39,801 nucleotides of DNA from Okeania sp. KiyG1 (GTDB lineage Bacteria > Cyanobacteriota > Cyanobacteriia > Cyanobacteriales > Microcoleaceae): positions 1 through 39,801 of the forward strand of contig NZ_BLZO01000045.1 in the NCBI RefSeq assembly GCF_014132355.1. Direction: 5' to 3'. The number at the start of each line of letters is the position of its first letter. The stretch's first letter is position 1. The notes beneath the pieces were generated by a model, which worked only from the letters and a program-made list of their open reading frames with translations, had not been told where the DNA came from and did no database searches. Shown in pieces: positions 28,436 to 36,314 of this stretch. Both the position numbers and the translations under genes were made by a program.

Positions 28436-29269
28436 CTACATACTTTCATCCCAATACCTACTTCCCTTAACTAACCAATAAATAGGTGAAAATAAGCCAT
28501 AAGGTCGCCATTCATTTCCTTCTCGCAAATAAGCATATTCCCGCATATCATTATCAGAGGAAATTAAACGATTTGGTCGTGGGTTTTTATCCCCTAAAAC
28601 TCCAAAAGATGAACAAGCAAAAAAGTCAATTCTTTTAGGATTGTGAATCTTTTTTTGCAACTCTTTATAAGTCTCTGGCAAACGTAGTTTAAACAAATCA
28701 TTTCCAGGGTCTAAACGACCTGTCCAAGCTTCTCCTCTTTCAGATTTTGACATCATAACTGCTATCCTTTTTGTGGGAATATCTTTATCTTTTTTATTAT
28801 AGTTTTCGCTCACATTAAGTTCTGCCAATAAATTTTTCAGAGCTGGTTGATAGATTTTTGTATCTAATTCCTTAATCCAATCAGTCATAATTATCCATCC
28901 TGTAACTTCAGGTTGGCATAATTCATTCACAAGACCATCAACTTCTGGTTCCCAGTATCTTCTATCAAATACAAAGTCGTCAAATAATTCACCAGCACTA
29001 TCTTTAACTGACAATCTAATTGTCTCAGTCAATTTCGGTATCCTAATATCAAACTCATACTCTTTTCTTTCCTCTTCTTTTCTATTCCCAGCCAGAGCTT
29101 TACCCTCACGAACAATATTTTCTGCCATTCCCACTAACTCCTCTGCATCATCTCCTATGGGAGTAACTTCTAAACCAGGGTATTCATTCCGGTGAGGACA
29201 GAGAGCTAAAGCCGCAAGATAGGTTGTCTTGCCACATCCTCTAGTACCAATAATACTAATCTGAGTCAT
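28436..29269 (-). CDS. Small P-loop GTPase-like protein B
   Basis: The 277-residue soluble protein has a Walker A/G1 motif at the very start (SIIGTRGCGKTTYLAAL, residues 5-21), G3 SVKDSAGELFDDF at about 90, and a degenerate G4 AVMMSKSERGEAW at about 170 (SKSE in place of NKxD). The lack of a standard NKxD weakens guanine specificity. The DSAGELF motif parallels DTPGEMF in the upstream GTPase A, so the two look like distant paralogues. The start is four bases after the stop of GTPase A, a tight operon. The family resembles the paired GTPases found with large associated proteins in bacterial conflict-type systems; this is an inference from layout and motifs. Confidence 0.8.
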   Translation of the reverse strand: MTQISIIGTRGCGKTTYLAALALCPHRNEYPGLEVTPIGDDAEELVGMAENIVREGKALAGNRKEEERKEYEFDIRIPKLTETIRLSVKDSAGELFDDFVFDRRYWEPEVDGLVNELCQPEVTGWIIMTDWIKELDTKIYQPALKNLLAELNVSENYNKKDKDIPTKRIAVMMSKSERGEAWTGRLDPGNDLFKLRLPETYKELQKKIHNPKRIDFFACSSFGVLGDKNPRPNRLISSDNDMREYAYLREGNEWRPYGLFSPIYWLVKGSRYWDESM

Positions 29270-29273
29270 ACTT

Positions 29274-30026
29274 TTAACGATGATAGAGAATAAAAGGACT
29301 TAAATAAAGCCAAGGTGCTTCTAGTAAAGTACGATGGTTAATGCTAGTAATGAAAAACTGAAAAGGTCTTGCCTCTCGGTTATTTCTCTTTATTACTTCT
29401 TTAGCAACAGCAAAATATCCATTGCGTACTTGTCTTTGGCGAACTACAGGATGTCCCTGGGTTTTTTGTGCTTCAAGGTCAAGATTTCCACAGAATAAAT
29501 CAGCTTTATGTAAGCAAATAGTAATGTTATCTACTCGACTACAATTTTTATTTAAAAACTTTAACCAATTCTCTAAGTTATTGCACCAGTTTTGAGTGTT
29601 CATTAAGTCGTCTCGCTCTAAAGTCATATCCGGGGTTGCTTGATTGAGCAAATTATTGCTGACTATTTGTTGATAAGGAGGCAATAACAAAATGATTCCT
29701 ATATTTTGACCGATATCTTGCTTAAAGTCATTCCAAGCAATATCATGGTCTTTCTGCCATTCAGACTCAAACATTTCCCCTGGAGTATCCACCCAAACTG
29801 ATTCTATAATTTCGGGTTTATGTAACTCAACTTGTAGTTTTACTGGTCTTTTTGTAATTTCTGTAGTTCTAATCATCTCACCAGTATCAACATTTTGAAG
29901 TTGGTCTCTTAGTGTCTCATAAGATGGATCTTTAATCCGAACCCGCGAGCCTTTATATTCCTTAGCTAAGGCCAATGCCATGTGAGTTTTTCCCACGGCG
30001 CGATCGCCTATCACTATCACACTCAT
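29274..30026 (-). CDS. Small P-loop GTPase A
   Basis: The start is set at the ATG at 30026 because AGGAGG lies at 30032-30037; a GTG at 30032 overlaps that site. The 250-residue soluble protein has G1 IVIGDRAVGKTHMALALA at residues 3-20, a possible switch I Thr (RTTEITKR), G3 VWVDTPGEMF at about 81 and G4 ITICLHKADLF at about 168 (HKAD for NKxD). These fit a TRAFAC-type GTPase. It is the first intact gene of a minus-strand run with GTPase B, the large membrane protein, and the FHA-like and VWA proteins. A remnant of a third, related start lies just upstream (30047-30115). The cellular role is unknown; a switch controlling the membrane partners is the simplest guess. Confidence 0.82.
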   Translation of the reverse strand: MSVIVIGDRAVGKTHMALALAKEYKGSRVRIKDPSYETLRDQLQNVDTGEMIRTTEITKRPVKLQVELHKPEIIESVWVDTPGEMFESEWQKDHDIAWNDFKQDIGQNIGIILLLPPYQQIVSNNLLNQATPDMTLERDDLMNTQNWCNNLENWLKFLNKNCSRVDNITICLHKADLFCGNLDLEAQKTQGHPVVRQRQVRNGYFAVAKEVIKRNNREARPFQFFITSINHRTLLEAPWLYLSPFILYHR

Positions 30027-30046
30027 TCCCACCTCCTATTATAAAT

Positions 30047-30115
30047 TTAGGCCAAAGTTTGAACAATACTTGTTTTACTAAATTGGCGATCGTCTATCAC
30101 AATAACTTTACTCAT
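30047..30115 (-). pseudogene. 22-codon remnant resembling the GTPase A start
   Basis: ATG at 30115 gives MSKVIVIDDRQFSKTSIVQTLA, then stop. Compared with MSVIVIGDRAVGKTHMALALA of GTPase A, the layout is the same, but the Walker A glycines are lost (DDRQFSKT for GDRAVGKT). It is either the stub of a duplicated GTPase gene or a leader peptide arising by duplication. The distance to the GTPase A start is 20 bases. Confidence 0.55.
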
Positions 30116-30136
30116 AAAAGATACCTATAAAATTAA

Positions 30137-30580
30137 CTAAAACAATGGATAATCTAATAACTTTTGGTCCACTGGAAAGCCAGTATAAGTAATATTCTCA
30201 TCATTAAAAACCAACTCCTGACGAGGAATATCGACCAAATACTCCTGAGAAATGTGCCCGGACAAAAAATGTAACCCCTGATTTGTTGAACCCCTTAAAA
30301 CCTCATTTCCTGCTAAACATTCTACAAACAAACCATCAATCAACAAATCAATATGTTGCAAAAATTCTCTCGCCCCTACTATCTCTCTCCGTACTAATTG
30401 TTCTAAACTATACCCACTCCAAGAAATTACGGTTTTACCCATACTTTGTACCCGCATTGCCAACTCTGCCAATGCCACAGCTTGAGCAAAAGGTTCTCCT
30501 CCAGAATAAGACATTCCAGCTAAATCTGACTGTTGTGCAAACACCTCCCGCACTCTATCAACAGTTACAATTTAATTAAG
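30137..30580 (-). pseudogene. NrdG-like radical SAM activase, C-terminal fragment
   Basis: The fragment holds MSYSGGEPFAQAVALAELA, the SAM-contacting GGEP motif of anaerobic ribonucleotide reductase activase and related 4Fe-4S proteins, followed by GKTVISWSGYSLEQL, IDLLIDGLFVE and LRGSTNQGLHFL, which are also family-typical. The CxxxCxxC cluster site that should lie about 60 residues upstream is missing. The coding frame begins abruptly at about 30580 (IVTVDRVREVFAQQ) next to a truncated PIN gene. It is thus a remnant or at least not a working radical enzyme. No nrdD is in the window. It precedes the GTPases in the same direction; whether it once belonged to them is unknown. Confidence 0.75.
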
Positions 30581-30596
30581 TTTAAACTGCAAATAA

Positions 30597-30749
30597 TCAG
30601 ATTAACACTTCTCGATATTCTGCTAAAATCTCTTGAGAAACTATCCAATCAATATCATAACTATCGCTAATTAATTGGATAATTGCTCTAGGTTTTCTTC
30701 CTTTTAAAACAGCATAAGTTAAAACATTAGTATCAACAATAATTCTCAT
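30597..30749 (-). pseudogene. PIN-domain toxin, N-terminal fragment
   Basis: MRIIVDTNVLTYAVLKGRKP is the first strand and metal-binding Asp of a VapC-like PIN nuclease, followed by DWIVSQEILAEYREVL, then TGA after 50 residues. Full proteins have about 140. The other three acidic positions except the Glu in QEILAEY are gone. The start overlaps the stop of the antitoxin reading frame (ATGA), the usual toxin-antitoxin coupling. A deletion probably removed the C-terminus together with the N-terminus of the NrdG-like gene. Confidence 0.75.
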
Positions 30750-30847
30750 TCACCTCTCCGATAAGCTTCTATTTCGGCGGCAATTTCCTCCTCAGTAATC
30801 TCTTGAATTCCTGGAATTACTTGAGTTTTATCAAATAATTCTCGCAA

Positions 30848-31114
30848 TTATTGACTTGACTTTGCTCTTTCGGGAACTATTGGTTTATTCTTATTTTTTT
30901 CTCGTTCCTCTCGATATTTTTTAACCTTTTCCTTTAATAATTTTTTCGCAGATTCAGTCCCTTGAAAATAAGAAGGTAACTTAATACCATCATCCTCTTC
31001 TTCTAATAACTGAAATGCTCTAGCGATCGCTTCTTGAGCTGTGTTATATTTGCCAGTATTTAGTAGTTTTTCTAAAAACTTTTCTTGCTCGGGGGTTAAA
31101 GTAATTTGTCTCAT
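30848..31114 (-). CDS. Ribbon-helix-helix-type antitoxin, with in-frame stop
   Basis: The 88-residue protein starts MRQITLTPEQEKFLEKLL, then TAQEAIARAFQLLEEED, a ParD/CopG-like DNA-binding N-terminus. It stops at TAA 30848-30850, but the same frame continues LRELFDKTQVIPGIQEITEE to a TGA at 30746-30748 that overlaps the PIN toxin start. The complete antitoxin would be about 122 residues with a typical toxin-binding tail (EITEEEIAAEIEAYRRG). With the toxin truncated there is no selection to keep the tail. The N-terminal part could still repress its own promoter, which would lie in 31115-31247. Confidence 0.75.
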   Translation of the reverse strand: MRQITLTPEQEKFLEKLLNTGKYNTAQEAIARAFQLLEEEDDGIKLPSYFQGTESAKKLLKEKVKKYREEREKNKNKPIVPERAKSSQ

Positions 31115-31247
31115 AACTCAGTCTTCTCCTGATTCTTTAAAACCTATTAAATTAATTAATGTTGAACACACACAAGAAAAAGCAACTTTTTTAAATTGAT
31201 GACAGATACTAGAATATAATTTTAGCTTCTATAGATAATACAAAAAT

Positions 31248-31676
31248 TTAGGTTAACATAACCTCTGAGGGTAAATTGAGATTATTTTTAACGCTTTCTA
31301 GTAAAAGTTGATATAAGAAATGAGGTGTCTTTTGATTAGCTAATTCCAGACTATTTTGATAAAGTTTACAAGCAGATTCATCATTAATGATTCGATAGTG
31401 AATAATTTTTGCCCATTCTGGTGCAGAATTCATTAATTGAGGAATAACTTCAATAAAAGCTTGTATTTGTTTTTGTGGATCAAAGTCTTCTAAAAAATGA
31501 ACTAAACTAAACATAATTTCAGGATGTTGACAATTATCATCTAAGATCATATGTAGGTCTTTTAAACTGTCATCACTAGGATGTTGAGCAATTTTTTCTA
31601 AAGTTTCCTCAAATAGATTGATTTCTTGAGGTGTTTTCATTAAACGATTTTCTTGTAAGATTTTGATTAAATTCAT
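31248..31676 (-). CDS. Imm30-like immunity protein
   Basis: The 142-residue soluble, helical protein contains LHMILDDNCQHPEIMFSLVH, QAFIEVIPQLMNSAPEWAKI and HYRIINDESAC. The pattern of a D-D after the first helices, a VHFLEDF segment, then APEWAK and R(I)xN(D/E) resembles the Imm30 family of immunity proteins of polymorphic toxin systems. Its ATG overlaps the stop of the toxin fragment upstream (ATGA at 31673-31676), as expected for a toxin/immunity pair. The naming rests on pattern memory and on context, so it is moderate. It probably neutralises the neighbouring toxin tip or related tips from other cells. Confidence 0.6.
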   Translation of the reverse strand: MNLIKILQENRLMKTPQEINLFEETLEKIAQHPSDDSLKDLHMILDDNCQHPEIMFSLVHFLEDFDPQKQIQAFIEVIPQLMNSAPEWAKIIHYRIINDESACKLYQNSLELANQKTPHFLYQLLLESVKNNLNLPSEVMLT

Positions 31677-32080
31677 AAGCTTATAACTCTTTTATCAAAA
31701 AAGGTTAACCAAGTTATTTTATTAAGTTCAATGAGTTCTTGCAGACCCTTTCTAATATCTGTATTATATAATCCTTGAAAAAGATAAATAGAGCGAGTAT
31801 CCCAAATTTATTGCGCTAAGGTTTGTCGAGGCGAAAGAGTTAAGTCTGGACTTTTGCCATAGGATAAAGTTTGACGATGACGACCTCCTTTTCCAGGTGA
31901 TAAATGTTCGACCATGATAGCAATTCCTTGATTAGTTGTATAATCTTTAATTTTAGCTTTCATGTAAGCGTTGGATGGTATATGATGAGGCGTTAAATTA
32001 TCTCCTCTACGACCCAATTTTAACAAGTCGGCACATACGGCGACTTTTCCTTCTCCTGGAAGTAGTTTAGATTGAATAAT
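31673..32080 (-). pseudogene. Orphan C-terminal toxin domain, start lost and one in-frame stop
   Basis: The minus-strand frame is open from about 32080: KLLPGEGKVAVCADLLKLGR, then GDNLTPHHIPSNAYMKAKI, GIAIMVEHLSPGKGGRHRQT and SPDLTLSPRQTLAQ. It stops at TAA 31808-31810 but continues in frame with IWDTRSIYLFQGLY to a TGA overlapping the immunity gene. HHIPS and the two later histidines look like an HNH-type or histidine-based nuclease or processing site, but I cannot name the family. There is no ATG at the front, only AAGGAG followed by ATT at about 32079. It therefore looks like a displaced toxin tip cut from a large exported protein. Confidence 0.6.
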
Positions 32081-32195
32081 TTTGTCTCCTTATGATTCTT
32101 TTAAGATATCATATATGATGAGATGATATTTAATGATAGTTTTATGGTTTGATAGTGAGGTGAGTTTCTTTAGTTTGTTTTGATAACTTAGTTAA

Positions 32196-32519
32196 ATGTA
32201 TTTGAATCCGAATGCCATAATTTCTCCCAATAAACTTACACAATATCTATTAATTCCTTTACCCAAGGATGATAAATCTCAATATTTGGCTCGTGGAGGT
32301 TACACTTTAGATAATTGGGAACAATTAGAGAAGGATTTACGAGAACAAATTTTAACTTTAGAAGCACAACCTACCCTTAAAACGAAATACGGGCAAAAAT
32401 ATCAGATTATTGGTTCATTAAATTGTCCTAATGGTTTTATTTTAAACATCAAAACGATTTGGATAGTAACTGAACAAATAACTAAATTTGTTACTTTATT
32501 TCCTGCACAGGAGAGATAA
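32196..32519 (+). CDS. DUF6883 protein
   Basis: The 107-residue protein reads NAIISPNKLTQYLLIPLPKD, SQYLARGGYTLDNWEQLEKD and NIKTIWIVTEQITKFVTLFP. The KLxxYLL start and the TIWxV...xxFVTLFP strand pair are typical of DUF6883, which is often found before a DUF4926 gene or fused to toxin-type modules. The function is not established; a restriction or toxin-antitoxin-like role has been suspected from context. It is three bases ahead of the DUF4926 gene and divergent from the toxin/immunity pair. Confidence 0.75.
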   Translation: MYLNPNAIISPNKLTQYLLIPLPKDDKSQYLARGGYTLDNWEQLEKDLREQILTLEAQPTLKTKYGQKYQIIGSLNCPNGFILNIKTIWIVTEQITKFVTLFPAQER

Positions 32520-32522
32520 AAA

Positions 32523-32735
32523 ATGACATTTCCTCTATTTTCTCAAGTCCAATTAACTCAAGATATTCCTGAGTTTAATCTCAAAAAAGGTAGTATTGGG
32601 GTAATTGTTGAATATTATCCCATGTCTCAAGGAGAAGATGGCTATAGTGTAGAAGGTTTAATTGCTCAAGATACAGTAGAAGTTGCTGAATCTCAAATTC
32701 AATTTATTAAGGTTGAACAAATACAAGAAAAATAA
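32523..32735 (+). CDS. DUF4926 protein
   Basis: The 70-residue protein reads LFSQVQLTQDIPEFNLKKGS, then GVIVEYYPMSQGEDGYSVEG and DTVEVAESQIQFIK. This is the small SH3-like beta domain of DUF4926 (VxLTxDIPExxLxxGxxGxIV). Start follows the DUF6883 stop by three bases, so the two are one operon. Such pairs are widespread in cyanobacteria and are often near toxin-antitoxin genes, as here. The biochemical role is unknown. Confidence 0.8.
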   Translation: MTFPLFSQVQLTQDIPEFNLKKGSIGVIVEYYPMSQGEDGYSVEGLIAQDTVEVAESQIQFIKVEQIQEK

Positions 32736-33015
32736 CTATATCAAAAAAGGTTAACCAACTATGATTCCTTGAGGGGATAGGTTGATTACAGGCAAAGGAA
32801 AATCCTATCTTCAATTTATTTTACAGAAGACGACGGGTTTCTAACATAAATTTAAGGTGCATTAAACTTCGTTAATGCACCTTAAAAAATCGGCGATCGC
32901 CCACAGGCGATCCCACTAATAGCAGTAAAAAAACTACGCTGTAGGTCATCTACTCCAAGCCTTTGTTAGGCTTTTTCGACCTCAGTAGTAGAGAGTCTCC
33001 TTATTATCAAGGTCA
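32736..33015. terminator. Strong stem-loops after the DUF6883/DUF4926 operon
   Basis: At 32852-32885, TTAAGGTGCATTAA pairs perfectly with its complement across the six-base loop ACTTCG. It is flanked by A/T runs on both sides, so it could end transcription in either direction. A second, shorter stem AAGCCT/AGGCTT with a T tail lies at 32957-32976. GGCGATCGCCCACAGGCGAT repeats sit between them. Confidence 0.55.
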
Positions 33016-33360
33016 TTAATTTTCAATTGCAATCCAATTCAAAAAATAGTTGTCAGCTCGATTTTTACTATACACAGTGAAACCTGAAAGCGTTATACTG
33101 TCTATAGTGTCTATATTATCAGATTGATTCTTTCCATTTTTCCAGTAAGGTGTGAGAATAACAACAGGAAGGGTGCTGAATGGTTTTTTAAATTCAATTG
33201 TCATTACCTCAAGGGTTTTTGCAGTCTGACCAACCTCTATTCTTGGAGCTTTAGTAGTGTTCACTGGTGTTGAAGTTCCAGCTAAAGCTGGGGAAACAGA
33301 CAGCAGGAACACGAAAACTATTGTACACAAACCTAAACACAAGGAAGCTAGGCGTTTCAT
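33016..33360 (-). CDS. Secreted H-type-lectin-like protein
   Basis: The 114-residue protein has AAGGAG eight bases before its ATG. Residues 1-27 form a signal peptide (RLASLCLGLCTIVFVFLL...ALA-G). The mature part reads TIEFKKPFSTLPVVILTPYW, then SITLSGFTVYSKN and YFLNWIAIEN. The pattern IxFxKPF...PPVVxxTP...TGFTV...NWIAI is that of H-type lectin or substrate-binding-like beta domains, which in other organisms bind GalNAc. Only one domain is present, giving a small exported beta protein. The real ligand is unknown. The gene stands alone. Confidence 0.65.
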   Translation of the reverse strand: MKRLASLCLGLCTIVFVFLLSVSPALAGTSTPVNTTKAPRIEVGQTAKTLEVMTIEFKKPFSTLPVVILTPYWKNGKNQSDNIDTIDSITLSGFTVYSKNRADNYFLNWIAIEN

Positions 33361-33887
33361 TTACTTTCTCCTTAATTGTAAATGTAGAAAATGTAACTAC
33401 ATTAGGTAAATGTAGTTGCATTCTCTGGAGCTGTCAACCCGTAGAATAAAAAAAGCCGTTCCCTATACCCACCTTATTATACCATTTTCGTAAAATATTG
33501 CTACAGTTACAGAACAGGTTAAAGGAGATAGGAAACGCCGGAACTAGGAAAGATAAATAGACAAAAAATGGAGGAAAAAATTCTAATTTTGACAATGAAT
33601 GCAAGCCATAAAGTCTTAAACTATATGAATAAATCACAAATTGGAATGTAACAGCTTTTTTAATTTGGTATTATTCTTCATCAGAATCTCCTTTTCTTAA
33701 TCAAGTTCAGCCCATTATGCAACTCATGCCCTTGAGTTGTTCTACAGAAAAAAGCTATATTTGTTGTATTCTCAATTACATTTACTTCCTTAGCTTGCCT
33801 CTACTCAACAGAAAATACTGATAACTGTTAACTGAAACCCTACTCGACAGCACCGACTTCGCCAAGTTCCGAGATCTGCTAGAAACT
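33361..33887. other. Gap with a fragment duplicated from the glmS 3' end
   Basis: Most of the gap has no supported gene. At about 33810-33885, ACTGATAACTGTTAACTGAA, CCCTACTC and GACTTCGCCAAGTTCC repeat, with changes, the sequence spanning the glmS stop at 36885-36945. Read on the minus strand it gives SRNLAKSV, matching PRNLAKSV of GlmS. It directly abuts the DUF433 stop. Confidence 0.6.
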
Positions 33888-34142
33888 TCATTTTACCGAT
33901 TCTAATTCCTGCTTTTTTTCAATAGGAATAACTCTTTCTTCAGCTAACCAGGCAGCATAAAACAAACATTGTTTAATATCCTCTAATTCTAAATCGGGAT
34001 ATTCCTCTAAAATTTCCTGATTAGGTTTCCCATTAGCAACTAAATTCAGAATTAAAGAAACAGGTATTCTCATTCCTCGAATACAAGCTTTTACCATCAT
34101 AATTTTCGGGTCAAAAGTAATTCTATCTAAGTGTTTTAACAT
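33888..34142 (-). CDS. DUF433 antitoxin-like protein
   Basis: The 84-residue protein reads DRITFDPKIMMVKACIRGMR then IPVSLILNLVANGKPNQEIL and YPDLELEDIKQCLFYAAWLA. This is the winged-helix DUF433 family, usually the antitoxin (VapB45-like) of a DUF5615 PIN-like toxin that follows it. The common GKPCIRG is VKACIRG here. No DUF5615 gene follows; instead the stop is next to a glmS-derived fragment, so it is an orphan. It could still bind DNA. Confidence 0.85.
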   Translation of the reverse strand: MLKHLDRITFDPKIMMVKACIRGMRIPVSLILNLVANGKPNQEILEEYPDLELEDIKQCLFYAAWLAEERVIPIEKKQELESVK

Positions 34143-34478
34143 GACTCCATTTTCCTTTTTTTATAAATGATAAACCAGTAGGAACATTGTATGCAACCTC
34201 CCTACTTTGTAGTCTACTAATTATGAAAAGCGCTGTCAGATCGAGTCTCATTAATTAGCCGTCATACAGCGGTTTTCATTTCAGTAGACCACAGTAGGGA
34301 CCTTGCATGCAACGTCCCTACAGGGTTTTGGTTATGACGATGTGGTTCATCAAGAGCGAAAAGCGCTGTAATCAGCTACTTCCATTCATCTTTAGATTAA
34401 TTCTGCTGTGCAGCCCAGAAATTTATTTCTTGGCGGATGAGATTGCCACACTTCTGCCTCTTATCGGGTAGGCGATCG
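34143..34478. repeat. Gap with two GTAGGG...CCCTAC palindromes
   Basis: At about 34178-34206 a palindrome with an ATTGTATGCAA-like core lies in an AAACCAGTAG...CTACTTTGTAG context. At 34294-34321 a second has the core CTTGCATGCAA. Nearby GAAAAGCGCTGT motifs occur on both sides. No gene is supported. Confidence 0.6.
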
Positions 34479-34657
34479 CTACCCCAACATTTCTTCAATT
34501 TCTTGCAAAACCTCCCCTAAAGTAGGAGCATTTGAAGAAATAATATTATCCTCGCTTACTTCATGCTTGTGATGAGGAAAAGTGGTTGACATCCTCCCCG
34601 GCCTAAAGGCGCGGGGATTCCTACCGAGCCTTAGCTCTTCGGTGGGTTGACGTTTTG

Positions 34658-35949
34658 CTAGCGCAAAGCTCCGCTAACACAGGCTGCTGCTACTTTTGCA
34701 GTAGTCTTACGCTTGCCTCCGCGTCCGTTTAATGTCTCGGACTGCCCGCCCGCGACTAATATATTTATCGCTGCATTCTCGTCTCTATCATGTTTTGCAC
34801 CACAGTTGAGACACTCCCATTCTCGCACCTTCAGGTCTAGCTTCCCACCTTTAAAGCCACAATTTGAGCAAACTTGGGATGTTGGCTCAAGGGCGACTAA
34901 TTACTCTGAAATCACGACCATATTTTTCAGCAATTCCATCTAAAAATGTCCGGAATTGTCTCCAACCTAAATCAGATATTGCTCTAGATAACTTACGGTC
35001 TCTTGGTGCGCGTTCCGCAAGCGAGCTGGCGTCGTCGCGGGGTCGCACCGCTTTTTAACCATTCCAGAAACGTTGTTATACTTCTAAAATAATTGTTTGG
35101 TTTTCACGAATTATTTCAGTAGATAATTTATGTAGAAAATCTGTCAAGCGTATCTTTCAGCTTGGCATGGAACTTAGCAACTCTAATCCTTGCTTTTTCA
35201 TACCTTTTTGACCCTTTAGTTTTATGAGATAATGACAAACTTTACCTTTCTTAATTTCTTAATTCGTTTCTTCAGTGGCTTAGGAGCATCAACCTGTGTA
35301 CCGTCACTAAATGTAGCAAAAGTTTTAATACCTAAATCTATGCCTACTGAATTATCAGTTTTAGGTAATACTTCTGGTTGTATTTCTACTACAAAACTCA
35401 AGAAATATCTATGTAGGGGCGAACGGCCGTTCGCCCTACGTCTTTGATTACTGTTACTGATGATGGAACAGTAGGTAATTCTCACAGGCGAAACTATTTT
35501 CAGCTTCCCAATTTTGGCTAAATAAACTTTGTGTTGACCAACTTTAAACCCTCATGAGTGTAAACCTAGCAGTCTGCGCGTGATTTCCTGATGCATGAAT
35601 TTAGGAGGTTTAACAGGCTTACCTTTTCTCTGGCCTTTAGTCGATTTAAAAAAGTTTTGATAAGCCTGATTTAAATCATTTAAAGATTGCTGCAATGGTA
35701 TAGCAGAAACTTCTGATAGCCATTCTCTGTCTTCAGTCTTTTTCGATTGAGTGATAAACTGTTTTTGTAGCTCGGAGTTAGTGGGTTTATTCTCTCCTAA
35801 TTGATACTTTTCACAGGCAACAAGCTAGACTATCATTCCAAACCACACGTTCACGAAGTGTTGCGCCAGCAAACACAACCAAATAGCTTGGCTAATCGGT
35901 ATTTTTGTCCCGGTGTTGGATATATGCGATACTTAAATCTAGCTTTCAT
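34658..35949 (-). pseudogene. tnpB: Decayed TnpB nuclease gene
   Basis: The N-terminus MKARFKYRIYPTPGQ starts at 35949. Later parts are found in different frames: FVVEIQPEVLPKTDNSVGID with LGIKTFATFSDG (first RuvC Asp, about 35300-35400), [20 protein letters not shown] with CLNCG (complete zinc finger, about 34790-34890), and [16 protein letters not shown] (last Asp), ending in [10 protein letters not shown] at 34658. The gene has several stops and frameshifts, and a GTAGGGG palindrome is inserted at 35414-35440 between the wedge and RuvC parts. It is not functional. Confidence 0.85.
35414..35440. repeat. Palindromic repeat inserted in tnpB
   Basis: GTAGGGGCGAACGG/CCGTTCGCCCTAC sits in the tnpB pseudogene where no family member has such residues (it would encode GRTAVRPY). 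It has the same arms as the palindromes at 19357 and 19806. Confidence 0.8.
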
Positions 35950-36314
35950 AATTCCTATTTAAACTAATAGTATTATAACATATTTATAGAAATAAAATCA
36001 ACTAAAAAGTCGCCCGCTTATGGGCGAGGCGCATACCCCAATTTTTCGGTAAATCTAACTCCTGATGATGCTCGGCATCGTCATAACGAAAAATTAGATT
36101 ATTCCCGGCATCCATATAATGATAGGAGTACATTTTACGGTCTCTTATTGTTTGAATAGTGATAAATTCGCGAACATGAAGAATCGAATCGTTGACAAAA
36201 TAAATATTGCCCCGAATAAACCCTTCGTCGATATCTCGTTTCTGGAAGTTAATGTCAAAACTCTTTACAATAATTAGGGATTCAAGCAAATTGCGTATTT
36301 CCTCAAAATAAGCT

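Larger units (their letters stand above)
34586..36048 (-). mobile_element. TnpB-only IS200/IS605-type element 3, both ends mapped
   Basis: The 1463-bp element is on the minus strand. Its left end begins immediately after TTAC (plus strand GTAA at 36049-36052), and the first bases hold a CGCCTCGCCC/GGGCGAC stem. Its right end is TTGACATCCTCCCCGG...GCGGGGATTC in plus-strand reading (34586-34621). Boundaries come from the interrupted TumE reading frame. TTAC is a target/TAM sequence known for IS608-type elements. No tnpA is present. Confidence 0.8.

Noticed and set aside
30283-30579. 98-residue plus-strand ORF
   Set aside because: It is antisense to the NrdG-like fragment, whose GGEP and RGSTNQ motifs establish the real strand.
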